DNA of 64,000 nt from Tenacibaculum caenipelagi (GTDB lineage: Bacteria > Bacteroidota > Bacteroidia > Flavobacteriales > Flavobacteriaceae), in NCBI RefSeq assembly GCF_004363005.1, contig NZ_SNYH01000001.1:669776-733775 (forward strand), written 5' to 3'. Position numbers and translations under genes: made by a program. Below are positions 50,859-59,006 of this stretch, one piece after another. The first letter of the stretch is position 1. Every line of letters begins with the position of its first letter. The notes beneath the pieces were generated by a model that was given only the letters and a program-made list of their open reading frames with translations, had not been told where the DNA came from and ran no database searches.

Positions 50859-52106
50859 ATGAATAAAGAAGTTGTTATTATTGGCGGTGGAATTATCGGT
50901 TTATGTTCCGCATATTATTTATACAAAGAAGGACACAAAGTTACTGTTATTGATAAATCTGATTTTTCATCAGGCGCTTCGTATGTAAATGCTGGGATTA
51001 TCACTCCTAGTCATATTATTTCATTGGCTGCTCCAGGAATGATTAATAAAGGTATTAAATGGATGTTGAGTTCTACCAGTCCATTATCTATCAAACCTCG
51101 ATTGGATTATGATTTTTTACAGTGGACATGGTTATTTAAAAAATCTTCAACACAAAACAAAGTAGCAGCCTCAATTCCTGTTATTAAAAATATCAATCTG
51201 TTTAGTAGAGATTTGTATGAAGAACTAAAAGCTTCAAAAGATTTCGATTTTCATTACCAACACAAAGGTTTAATGATGTATTATAAAACTGATAAAATGG
51301 GAGAAGAAGAATGGAATGTTGGGAAACTTGCTATAAAAGAAGGATTAAAAGTTGAACACCTTACAAAAGAAGAAACTCAAAGACTAGAACCTAATGTAGA
51401 TTTGAACATTAAAGGTTCTGTATATTATCATTCTGATGCACATATGACTCCGAATGAGTTTATGTTAAAAATGAAATCCTATTTAGAACGCAATAATGTG
51501 ACTTTCATAGCAAACGAAGAAGTAATAGATTTTCAAATTTCTGATGGAAAAATAAAATCAATCAACACAAAAAACAATACTATTACTGCTGGTGAGTTCG
51601 TACTTACAACAGGGAGTTGGACACAAAAACTAGCAAAAAAAATAGGAATAACTATTCCCGTGCAGGCAGGAAAAGGCTATCGAATTAATGTAAAAAGAGA
51701 AACAGGCATTCACATTCCTGCTATTTTAACAGAAGCTAAAGTTGCTGTCACTCCTATGAATGGTTTTACTCGTTTTGGGGGAACTATGGAAATTGCTGGT
51801 ATTAACAGTCAAATCAATACTAAAAGAGTCAATGCTATTGCAAATGCTGCCGAAAGTTATTATAGCGGGCTACAAATTAGTCAACAAGAAAGAAAAGATA
51901 TTGAAAGTGGTTTACGCCCTTGTTCTCCTGATGGTTTACCATACATTGGTAAACTTTCAAAAATTAAAAATGTTACTGTAGCAGCTGGTCATGCAATGAT
52001 GGGATGGAGTTTAGGACCTGCAACAGGTAAATTAGTTTCTGAAATTATAACTGATAAAAAAACAAGTGTCGACCTCACTCCTTTTCACGTTGAACGCTTT
52101 ACATAA
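50859..52106 (+). CDS. FAD-dependent D-amino acid (cis-4-hydroxy-D-proline) dehydrogenase
   Basis: A 415-residue DAO-family flavoprotein. The FAD-binding motif VIIGGGIIGLCSAYYL starts at residue 6, followed by SSGASYVNAGIITPSH and the C-terminal GLRPCSPDGLPYIGKLSKIKNVTVAAGHAMMGWSLGPATGKLV, characteristic of DadA-like dehydrogenases. It would oxidise cis-4-hydroxy-D-proline to 1-pyrroline-4-hydroxy-2-carboxylate, feeding electrons to the respiratory chain. It is the last gene of the operon, before a shared terminator. Confidence 0.92.
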   Translation: MNKEVVIIGGGIIGLCSAYYLYKEGHKVTVIDKSDFSSGASYVNAGIITPSHIISLAAPGMINKGIKWMLSSTSPLSIKPRLDYDFLQWTWLFKKSSTQNKVAASIPVIKNINLFSRDLYEELKASKDFDFHYQHKGLMMYYKTDKMGEEEWNVGKLAIKEGLKVEHLTKEETQRLEPNVDLNIKGSVYYHSDAHMTPNEFMLKMKSYLERNNVTFIANEEVIDFQISDGKIKSINTKNNTITAGEFVLTTGSWTQKLAKKIGITIPVQAGKGYRINVKRETGIHIPAILTEAKVAVTPMNGFTRFGGTMEIAGINSQINTKRVNAIANAAESYYSGLQISQQERKDIESGLRPCSPDGLPYIGKLSKIKNVTVAAGHAMMGWSLGPATGKLVSEIITDKKTSVDLTPFHVERFT

Positions 52107-52139
52107 AAAAACTCAAGAGCTACAAACTCTTGAGTTTTT
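52105..52139. terminator. Bidirectional terminator between hydroxyproline and racemase operons
   Basis: AAAAACTCAAGAG / CTCTTGAGTTTTT with a 7-nt loop lies between convergent operons. Confidence 0.92.
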
Positions 52140-52161
52140 AAAACAACAAAATAGCAGACAT

Positions 52162-53268
52162 TTACATGTCCTTCACATATACTTTATCTATAAATTTAGA
52201 ACTTAACAATCTGGCAACTCCCATATAACTAGGTTTAAATTTAATTTTATCCCCTACTTTATATTTTACATTTCCCGATTTGTCTTTATTAGAACCTACA
52301 TCAATCACTAACATATCAGAAGTTATTCCTACAAAAGAAATATCTTTATCATCTGTCTCAATATCATCTTTATCTACATCTAACAAACCAACATCTAAAA
52401 TTGCTTTATAGGACGTTTCTTGTACATTATTCTCATCATAATCTGTTGTATGTCCAATATTTGCTTCATTTATAATACCATCTGGTACTAACTTTTTTTC
52501 TTTTAACTCTATGATATTAGCATAAAACTCAAAAGTTTCGGTATGTAAATTTTTAAACTGCTTATTTTCTAACGGACTTACTCCAAAAAATGCTGCTTCA
52601 CCAATTCTAAAATGATTAATTTCTTTAGGTACCACTTTATTTTCTATTAAAGGTAAGGTGATAGACGTTCCTCCTGAAACATACTTTAGTTCTTTGTTGA
52701 ATTTTGCTGAGATTAGTTCTTTATACAGTGACAACTGCATTAATTTATCATAGGTAGGTTCTACCCCATACATGCATCCTAAATTTGAACCAATTCCAAT
52801 TACATCAATATTTGACAAATTGAATACTTTCTCATAAAAATCTAAAATATCATCTCTTCTTACACCTTCTCGCAATTCTCCTAATTCAATCATAATAATA
52901 ATTTGATGAACTTTCTTTTTCTTTTTTGCAGCTTCATTTAGTGATTCTATAGTTGATAACGAACTATTCAAAGAAATATCAGCATATTCTACCACCTCAT
53001 CTGCATATATTTCAGCCGGAGGTTTTATATAAATAGTTCTTAAATCTGGATTTACTGCTCGTAAGTTTCTCAAACTTGTTAATCTTGAATCACCTACAGA
53101 GTTAATATTTTTAATTACATCTTTAGTTAAAATTGTTTTCAAAAACATTTTATCTCCTGAAAATACTTTTGTCACTAAACTCCATTCTATATCATTCGAT
53201 TTGAAAAAATCGCTTAACTCTTTTATATTCTGTTTTATTCTTTCAGAATGTATTATTAATTCTGCCAT
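52162..53268 (-). CDS. Alanine/ornithine racemase-family PLP enzyme
   Basis: A 368-residue fold-type III PLP enzyme. The PLP lysine is K34 in LVTKVFSGDK; SVGDSRLTSLRNLRAVNPDLRTIYIKPP, IGSNLGCMYGVEP, YVSGGTSITLPL and HFRIGEAAFFGVSP match the ornithine racemase/YhfX type, in which the barrel is not followed by the usual alanine racemase C-terminal domain but by a different beta domain. It starts 1 nt from the end of the alanine racemase gene and is last in the gene train. Substrate unknown; a basic or polar amino acid is likely from the family. Confidence 0.85.
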   Translation of the reverse strand: MAELIIHSERIKQNIKELSDFFKSNDIEWSLVTKVFSGDKMFLKTILTKDVIKNINSVGDSRLTSLRNLRAVNPDLRTIYIKPPAEIYADEVVEYADISLNSSLSTIESLNEAAKKKKKVHQIIIMIELGELREGVRRDDILDFYEKVFNLSNIDVIGIGSNLGCMYGVEPTYDKLMQLSLYKELISAKFNKELKYVSGGTSITLPLIENKVVPKEINHFRIGEAAFFGVSPLENKQFKNLHTETFEFYANIIELKEKKLVPDGIINEANIGHTTDYDENNVQETSYKAILDVGLLDVDKDDIETDDKDISFVGITSDMLVIDVGSNKDKSGNVKYKVGDKIKFKPSYMGVARLLSSKFIDKVYVKDM

Positions 53269-53269
53269 A

Positions 53270-54424
53270 TTATTTTGTTATAACTCTTGGTAAGTTATCT
53301 GGTAATTTTGTTAGTAACTCGTAATTAATTATTTGTATATAGTCATTAAAAGATGACACTGTAATTTCTCGATCTCCTTGATCTCCTATTAACACAACCT
53401 CATCTCCTTTTTCAACATGTTCTGCATAAGTTACATCAACTGCCATCATATTCATATTCACTGTTCCAACAATACTATGTCTCTTTCCTCTAATTAAAAC
53501 TTTACCTCTATTACTTAACGATCTGCTATATCCAGATGAGTATCCTACAGGTATAATTGCAATTTTTGTTTCATGATTTGTAAAAAAAGAAGTCCCATAA
53601 CCAATAAACTGTCCTGCTTTTACAGTTTTTACATCCATTACCATAGTTTTCCATGAAATTACTCTTTGCAATGGTGATTCAAAAATTTTATGTTTATTTA
53701 AATAGTGAACCAAAATTTCTTTTGTTGGGAAAAAACCAAACTGTAAAATTCCTATTCTAACTAAATCAAATCTAGTTTTAGGATATCGAATACTTGCTGC
53801 TGAACTTGCTAAATGAAAATCAGGGTTTAAAAAATCATACTGATTAATTTTCTTTATTGCATTTCTAAACTTTTTTTGTTGATCAGTAATTCTCTTATAA
53901 TTCGAAATACTTTCTGCTCCAGCTAAATGAGAGCAAACTCCTTTTACTACAAGATACTGTAAATTTTCTTGAATGTACTTAATTACATTAGGAATGTTTT
54001 TTACGACAAATCCTGTTCTATTCATCCCTGTCTCAATCTCTAAATGAACTTTTGCTGGAATTTGAAGTCTTTTTGCTGCCTGAACTGTTGCTTGTAGTCT
54101 ATCTATCTCAAAAACATAAAACTCAATATTGTTTTCAACAGCCCATTCTAATTGACTATTATCAATCATTCCCATAATCATTATAGAAATGTCTTTTTGA
54201 GGTAAAGCCTTTTTTAATTCATAAGCTTCGTTAGCATCAGAAACACTAAAATGTCTAACCCCATGTTTATAAGCTAATGTACAATAGGTTCTAATTCCAT
54301 GACCGTAAGCATTTCCTTTAACCACGGAAGAAAACAACACGTCTTCACCTAAATGATTTTTTATAAAACGGATATTATTCTCAATAGCCGATTCTGAAAT
54401 TTCTATAAAAGATGTATGCATCAT
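53270..54424 (-). CDS. alr: Alanine racemase
   Basis: A 384-residue PLP alanine racemase. The PLP lysine is K36 in VVKGNAYGHG; the catalytic tyrosine lies in IGYGTSF near residue 275, followed by IAIIPVGYSSGYSRSLSNRGKVLIRGKRHSIVGTVNMNMMAVDVT of the C-terminal beta domain. Both catalytic groups are present. It overlaps the amidohydrolase gene by 4 bp. Whether it serves cell wall synthesis or a catabolic role together with its neighbours cannot be told without knowing whether the genome has another alr. Confidence 0.93.
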   Translation of the reverse strand: MMHTSFIEISESAIENNIRFIKNHLGEDVLFSSVVKGNAYGHGIRTYCTLAYKHGVRHFSVSDANEAYELKKALPQKDISIMIMGMIDNSQLEWAVENNIEFYVFEIDRLQATVQAAKRLQIPAKVHLEIETGMNRTGFVVKNIPNVIKYIQENLQYLVVKGVCSHLAGAESISNYKRITDQQKKFRNAIKKINQYDFLNPDFHLASSAASIRYPKTRFDLVRIGILQFGFFPTKEILVHYLNKHKIFESPLQRVISWKTMVMDVKTVKAGQFIGYGTSFFTNHETKIAIIPVGYSSGYSRSLSNRGKVLIRGKRHSIVGTVNMNMMAVDVTYAEHVEKGDEVVLIGDQGDREITVSSFNDYIQIINYELLTKLPDNLPRVITK

Positions 54425-55578
54425 GATTTTAAAACCTCTTTTACTATACTGTGAAATAGTTGTACTCCTGTCATGATAATATCATTGGGAAAATCATAAT
54501 CTGGATTGTGTAATGCTGGAATGCTTTCTCCGGCTCCTAATCCAAACATTGCTCCTTTATATTTTTGGGTAAACAGTCCGAAATCTTCTCCCCATTTAAA
54601 TGGAGTTTTAATATTATTTACTGATAATTTATTCTGTTCTGCAGATTTTTTAATAATTGACACAGCCTCTTCATCATTTTTATTTGAATAAAACTCTTCA
54701 AACCAAGAAGTTTTGATAACTAAAGAATGCTTTTTCTCTAACTGATTAATTAACTCCTCTAGCTTCTCTCTTTTCTCTTCCATCAAATTAGTATCCCAAC
54801 CTCTAAGAGTGAGGTGTACTTCACCATACCCTGCTGATATTCCGTAGGCTTTTTCTCCCATCGTTATATAAATTGGAGTTACTAATAAAAAATCTTGTGA
54901 TTCTGGAAAGTTTTTACTCTCTAATTCTGCAAAAATTAAAATTTCTGCAATTGCATTGGAAGGATTGTACCCTTTTTCGGGTTCAGCAGCATGTGCTGTT
55001 TTTCCACTAAGCTGAATTACGACACTCTTTACATTACTTGTAAATGTTTTGTTTTTTACCACAATTTCATGCTTTGCAAAACCAGGTAAATTATGCAATG
55101 CAAAAACAAAATCTATTTTTATCTTTTTAAAAAAAGGATCTTTTAAAACAGCTGCAGCACCTTTTCCGTTTTCTTCTGAAGGTTGAAAAAGCAGCAATAC
55201 TTTTCCTTCCTCAATAGGATGCTTGGTTAACATATTTGCCACTCCTATCATGATAGTTGTATGTCCATCATGACCACATTTATGAGAAATTTTTTTGTTT
55301 ATAGATTGATGCTGAAACGTATTTTTTTCTTGAATTGGTAATGCATCAATATCTGCGCGTAGCATAACTGTTTTTCCTGCTTTTTTTCCTTCAAAAATTG
55401 CAATAACACCTGTGCTAGCCACCTCAACAACTTTACATGAAGTGTTTTTTGTTAAATATGCTTTTATTCTTTTTTGAGTTTCATACTCCTTTCCAGAAAC
55501 TTCTGGATATTGATGTAACTCTTTTCTAAATTCTTCTAAACTGTTTTTTAATGTTTCCACTACCTTACTTTTTTGCAT
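54421..55578 (-). CDS. M20D family amidohydrolase (N-acyl amino acid hydrolase)
   Basis: A 385-residue metal-dependent hydrolase of the IAA-amino acid/hippurate hydrolase group: ELHQYPEVSGKEYETQKRI, VMLRADIDALPI, SHKCGHDGHTTIMIGVA, LFQPSEENGKGAAAVL and a dimerization domain. No signal peptide is present, so it acts inside the cell, removing acyl groups from amino acids. It overlaps the symporter gene by 14 bp and the racemase gene by 4 bp. The sequence of uptake, deacylation and racemization is suggested by this order. Confidence 0.92.
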   Translation of the reverse strand: MQKSKVVETLKNSLEEFRKELHQYPEVSGKEYETQKRIKAYLTKNTSCKVVEVASTGVIAIFEGKKAGKTVMLRADIDALPIQEKNTFQHQSINKKISHKCGHDGHTTIMIGVANMLTKHPIEEGKVLLLFQPSEENGKGAAAVLKDPFFKKIKIDFVFALHNLPGFAKHEIVVKNKTFTSNVKSVVIQLSGKTAHAAEPEKGYNPSNAIAEILIFAELESKNFPESQDFLLVTPIYITMGEKAYGISAGYGEVHLTLRGWDTNLMEEKREKLEELINQLEKKHSLVIKTSWFEEFYSNKNDEEAVSIIKKSAEQNKLSVNNIKTPFKWGEDFGLFTQKYKGAMFGLGAGESIPALHNPDYDFPNDIIMTGVQLFHSIVKEVLKS

Positions 55579-56980
55579 ACTGTATTATAGAGAATACTAA
55601 GGCTGATAATGTAATACCAAAGAAATTAGCATCTAACCCTAATGGTAATTTCACCTCTAAAACAATTAATACTAACGTGGTGAGCCCACCAGAAATCATA
55701 GCATAAAATGCGGCTACAGATGATGGCTTTTTAAGAAATAATGTTCCTAAAACGGGTACTAACAATCCTGATACCATAAAAGCATATGAATACAGCATTA
55801 GCTCTAACACATTTTGCATCATGGTTGCTAAAATTATTGCCAATCCACCTATTAAAAATGTAATAATCTGTGAATTTTTTATACTGATGGTCTTTTTAAA
55901 ATACCCAAAAATATCAGTAGTTAAATTTCCTGATGCAGCCATCAAACAACTATCAGCTGTTGACATAATTGCTGAAAAGTATGCAGACATCATTAAGCCC
56001 ATTAATCCTACGGGTAGAATACTTCTTAATAATAACGGTAACCCTAACTCTGCATCCATTTCTGAACCAGGTGTATACCCTATTGAGCTAAACATTCCTT
56101 GTTCGTAAGCCACTCGCGAAAATAATCCTAAAGCAACTCCCATAAATGCCATTACTGGATACTCAAAAAGTCCTGCTATTGTCCATGCTTTTTTGGCTGT
56201 TTTCTCATCTTTACATGCATAAATTCTTTGGTATAATGTCATTCCTACAAACCAAATAGGTACTATTGTAATAATCCAGTTAAACATGGTAATAAATGAA
56301 ATATTTGAAAGCGATAAAAAACTAGCTGGTAAAACTTCTTTAATTGCATTCCAACCTCCTATTTCAATATAACCAATAGGAATACCTATACCTATCAATC
56401 CTACCATAAGAATAATCCACTGTATGGTATCTGTATAAATTACAGCTTTAATTCCGCCAATAACGGTATAAACCACAGCGATAACTCCCATAATTAAGAC
56501 TGCATCTGTTATCGATATAGAAGGGAATGTTGCTGAGGCTAATTTTGCTCCTGCTAAAATTTGTGAACTTGTAAAACCTATATACCCTATCAAAGATATG
56601 ATTCCAGCAATCAAAGCTACTTTTGTATTATAGTGAAAAGCTAAAGATTGTGGAAAGGTTAAAAAATGATGCTTCTTCGCTATGGGATATATTTTCGGGA
56701 TTAAAAAAACGGCACTTATCCAAGCACCTAATAACCCTGTGAAAAGCATCCAACTACCCGAGAGTCCCATTAGAAAACCTAAACCTCCTAATCCTATAGA
56801 AAATCCGCCCCCTACATCGGTTGCTACCACTGATAACCCTATATGTCCTGCTGACATATTTCTTCCTCCTACATAATAATCTTCTTGTGATTTATTTTTA
56901 TTCATGAAGTAAACCCCTACTCCAAGCATAAAAACCAAATATGTTATAAAAATAACGAGATCGATAAAATGTATATCCAT
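55565..56980 (-). CDS. Sodium:solute symporter (SSS family)
   Basis: A 471-residue transporter with about 13 membrane segments. SSS-family hallmarks include the early GVYFMNKNKSQEDYYVGGRNMSAGHIGLSVVATDVGGG, the TGLLGAWIS segment and YSAIMSTADSCLMAASGNLTTDIFGYF. The substrate is unknown; proline, other amino acids or N-acyl amino acids would fit the neighbours on both sides. It starts only 3 nt after the bS21 stop codon, so it is probably read from the sigma factor transcript. Confidence 0.92.
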   Translation of the reverse strand: MDIHFIDLVIFITYLVFMLGVGVYFMNKNKSQEDYYVGGRNMSAGHIGLSVVATDVGGGFSIGLGGLGFLMGLSGSWMLFTGLLGAWISAVFLIPKIYPIAKKHHFLTFPQSLAFHYNTKVALIAGIISLIGYIGFTSSQILAGAKLASATFPSISITDAVLIMGVIAVVYTVIGGIKAVIYTDTIQWIILMVGLIGIGIPIGYIEIGGWNAIKEVLPASFLSLSNISFITMFNWIITIVPIWFVGMTLYQRIYACKDEKTAKKAWTIAGLFEYPVMAFMGVALGLFSRVAYEQGMFSSIGYTPGSEMDAELGLPLLLRSILPVGLMGLMMSAYFSAIMSTADSCLMAASGNLTTDIFGYFKKTISIKNSQIITFLIGGLAIILATMMQNVLELMLYSYAFMVSGLLVPVLGTLFLKKPSSVAAFYAMISGGLTTLVLIVLEVKLPLGLDANFFGITLSALVFSIIQYAKK

Positions 56981-56983
56981 ATT

Positions 56984-57178
56984 TTATTTTTCTTTTTCTA
57001 ACAAAAATTGTTCTCTGTATTGCGCCTTTTTTAATTGCTCTCTTTTACTTGCTGATGGTTTTGTATATTCTTTTCTCTCTCTTATTTCTCGCAATACTTT
57101 TGTGTTTCTATATTTTCTTCTGTAGCGTTTAATCGCTCTATCTATATTTTCGTCTTTTTTTACTTTTATTATTAACAT
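56984..57178 (-). CDS. rpsU: 30S ribosomal protein S21
   Basis: A 64-residue bS21: LIIKVKKDENIDRAIKRYRRKYRNTKVLREIRERKEYTKPS is the family core, with a Lys/Gln-rich tail. In Flavobacterium bS21 helps hide the anti-Shine-Dalgarno end of 16S rRNA, and I recall its own mRNA being autoregulated through an unusually strong Shine-Dalgarno sequence. Here the region before the start (AAATTAAAGTAT) has no such sequence. It lies 14 nt after the sigma factor gene. A second rpsU elsewhere in the genome is possible. Confidence 0.93.
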   Translation of the reverse strand: MLIIKVKKDENIDRAIKRYRRKYRNTKVLREIRERKEYTKPSASKREQLKKAQYREQFLLEKEK

Positions 57179-57192
57179 ATACTTTAATTTAC

Positions 57193-58056
57193 TTACCCTA
57201 AGTATGTTTGTAACACACTGGTTCTTGATTTTTGTTTGAGTCTTCGAATTCCTTTTTCTTTAATTTGACGCACACGTTCTCTTGTTAAATCAAACGTTTC
57301 TCCTATTTCTGTCAAACTCATTGGTCGATAATTTTCTAAACCGTAAAACAGCTTTATAATATCTGACTCTCTCGGAGAAAGAGTTTCTAAACTTCTGCTT
57401 ATTTCTAATCGTAAAGATTCCTGTATTAGCTCTTTATCTGGTTTAGGAGCTTCAGATGCTTTCATAACATCATACAGATTAGATGTTTCTCCTTCTCTCA
57501 AAGGCGCATCCATAGAAATATGTCTTCCAGAATTTTTCATTGACTGTCTTACGTCAGAAACCGTCATATCTAAAACCTTCGCTATCTCTTCAGCTGTTGG
57601 CATACGTTCATTACTTTGCTCTAGCTTAGATACTGCTTTGTTAATTTTGCTGATACTTCCTATTTTGTTTAGTGGTAATCGAACTACACGAGATTGTTCT
57701 GCCAAGGCTTGTAAAATTGACTGACGTATCCACCAAACTGCATATGATATAAATTTAAATCCACGTGTTTCATCAAATCGTCTTGCTGCTTTTACCAAAC
57801 CGATATTTCCTTCATTAATTAAATCTGAAAGTCGTAACCCTTGGTTTTGGTATTGCTTAGCTACCGAAACAACAAATCGTAAATTAGCGTTTACTAATGT
57901 TTCCAAAGCTCTTTGGTCTCCTGTTTTAATTTTTTGAGCCAATTCAACTTCTTCATCAGCAGTAATCAAATCAATTTTCCCAATTTCTTGTAGGTATTTT
58001 TCAATAGATTTTGATTCTCTATTGGTAACTTGTTTTACTATTTTTAACTGTCTCAT
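57193..58056 (-). CDS. rpoD: RpoD/SigA-type RNA polymerase sigma factor
   Basis: A 287-residue group 1/2 sigma factor of the short Bacteroidota type, lacking most of region 1.1 and the non-conserved insert. Visible are region 1.2 ([27 protein letters not shown]), region 2 ([58 protein letters not shown]), region 3 and region 4 ([44 protein letters not shown]). Some positions differ from the housekeeping factor as I remember it ([20 protein letters not shown]), so it may be a paralogue. It follows the GNAT gene by 1 nt. Confidence 0.92.
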   Translation of the reverse strand: MRQLKIVKQVTNRESKSIEKYLQEIGKIDLITADEEVELAQKIKTGDQRALETLVNANLRFVVSVAKQYQNQGLRLSDLINEGNIGLVKAARRFDETRGFKFISYAVWWIRQSILQALAEQSRVVRLPLNKIGSISKINKAVSKLEQSNERMPTAEEIAKVLDMTVSDVRQSMKNSGRHISMDAPLREGETSNLYDVMKASEAPKPDKELIQESLRLEISRSLETLSPRESDIIKLFYGLENYRPMSLTEIGETFDLTRERVRQIKEKGIRRLKQKSRTSVLQTYLG

Positions 58057-58057
58057 G

Positions 58058-58495
58058 TTATCGTTTTAGTCTCATTTCTAAATATGGAGTAGTGAATCCC
58101 AGTTTTTCATACAAAAATTTAGCTGGATTGTCTTTCTCTACATGTAAAGCAATATCGCCTTGGCAATTTTCTATAGCATATTTCATAATTTTTTTACCAA
58201 GACCTTTTCCTCTGTACTCTTTATGGGTAGCGATGTATACTAAAATATTCTCAGGAATATACTCATCCATCCCTGTTTTATTAATTACTACAGCTCCTAC
58301 AATTTCTTTATTATCTTCTATAGTAAAAATAGCACCTCCCAATCCTGTTCTTTCTTTAGCAGCATACTCAATTGCTTTGCGTATTGCTGATTTTTCATCC
58401 CCGTAATTTTCGAGATGTGTATATAAGAAATTTGCTACTCTTTCTATTTCAAGTGGTGTTATACGATTAAAAGCATCGTAAGTGTGTAATGTCAT
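58058..58495 (-). CDS. GNAT family N-acetyltransferase
   Basis: A 145-residue acetyltransferase from ATG 58495 (an upstream non-ATG start would add 16 residues). The acetyl-CoA-binding motif [21 protein letters not shown] and the final [17 protein letters not shown] are typical. The acceptor is unknown. It is the first gene of the sigma factor transcript and ends 1 nt before it; a role in regulating that sigma factor is imaginable but not shown. Confidence 0.88.
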   Translation of the reverse strand: MTLHTYDAFNRITPLEIERVANFLYTHLENYGDEKSAIRKAIEYAAKERTGLGGAIFTIEDNKEIVGAVVINKTGMDEYIPENILVYIATHKEYRGKGLGKKIMKYAIENCQGDIALHVEKDNPAKFLYEKLGFTTPYLEMRLKR

Positions 58496-58873
58496 AATTT
58501 GATTTTTATAAATAAAGCTATGCTTAACAACAAACAACTTCAATTAAACATTTTGCTTTATTGAAGGTTTATAAGCATTAATACAAAGCCTATTTGGGGT
58601 TTAATTTCTGTTAGCGCAGAATATACTTTTGCGAAAAGTGTACAAATATTTTAATTCAATATTCGTAAGGTCCAAAAACAATTTATAATCCTATCAATTC
58701 AAATAGAATATAAAGTGATTCAAATACGTTTGAAATCTTTTCCTTTTAAGAAAAGCAATTATAATTTAGAATCCTGGTGGAATAAACTTGTCCGATTGAT
58801 TTCGGAACACAAGGTAGTTGAATGTGAAAACTCGTTGATTTTTTTTCTCGTGTGTAGTATCTACCATATCGTG
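58496..58873 (-). other. Long leader region of the GNAT-rpoD operon, no clear gene
   Basis: Between the promoter at 58874-58904 and the GNAT start lie about 370 nt. I see no convincing gene. A 33-codon minus-strand frame starts with ATG at 58867, almost at the predicted transcription start, and ends at 58766 with a tail reading FIPPGF; it may be chance. A small palindrome ACTTTTGCGAAAAGT lies near 58625-58639. The region could act as a 5' regulatory RNA. Confidence 0.4.
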
Positions 58874-58904
58874 CAAAGGTACAAATTATATAAGTAATTT
58901 CAAA
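58874..58904 (-). promoter_or_regulatory. Consensus promoter of the GNAT-rpoD-rpsU gene train
   Basis: On the minus strand TTTG (58904-58901), exactly 19 nt, TACCTTTG (58881-58874): a perfect Bacteroidota promoter. The next minus-strand gene starts about 370 nt away. Confidence 0.72.
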
Positions 58905-58968
58905 ATACCCTCTATAAAAGAGCCTTTTACACCATCTTATAACAAATTAAGGAGCTATTTTCAATAAA

Positions 58969-58996
58969 AAAGCATCTTAGTAATCTAAGATGCTTT
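58969..58996 (-). terminator. Terminator after dsbD
   Basis: AAAGCATCTTAG / CTAAGATGCTTT with a 4-nt loop; on the minus strand it is followed by a T run, 11 nt beyond the dsbD stop codon. Confidence 0.88.
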
Positions 58997-59006
58997 GCTG
59001 TAGTAT

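Noticed and set aside
58715..58897. Plus-strand 60-codon frame in the gap before dsbD
   Set aside because: Starts with GTG, has no promoter-like element in front, no recognizable composition, and overlaps a much better minus-strand promoter.
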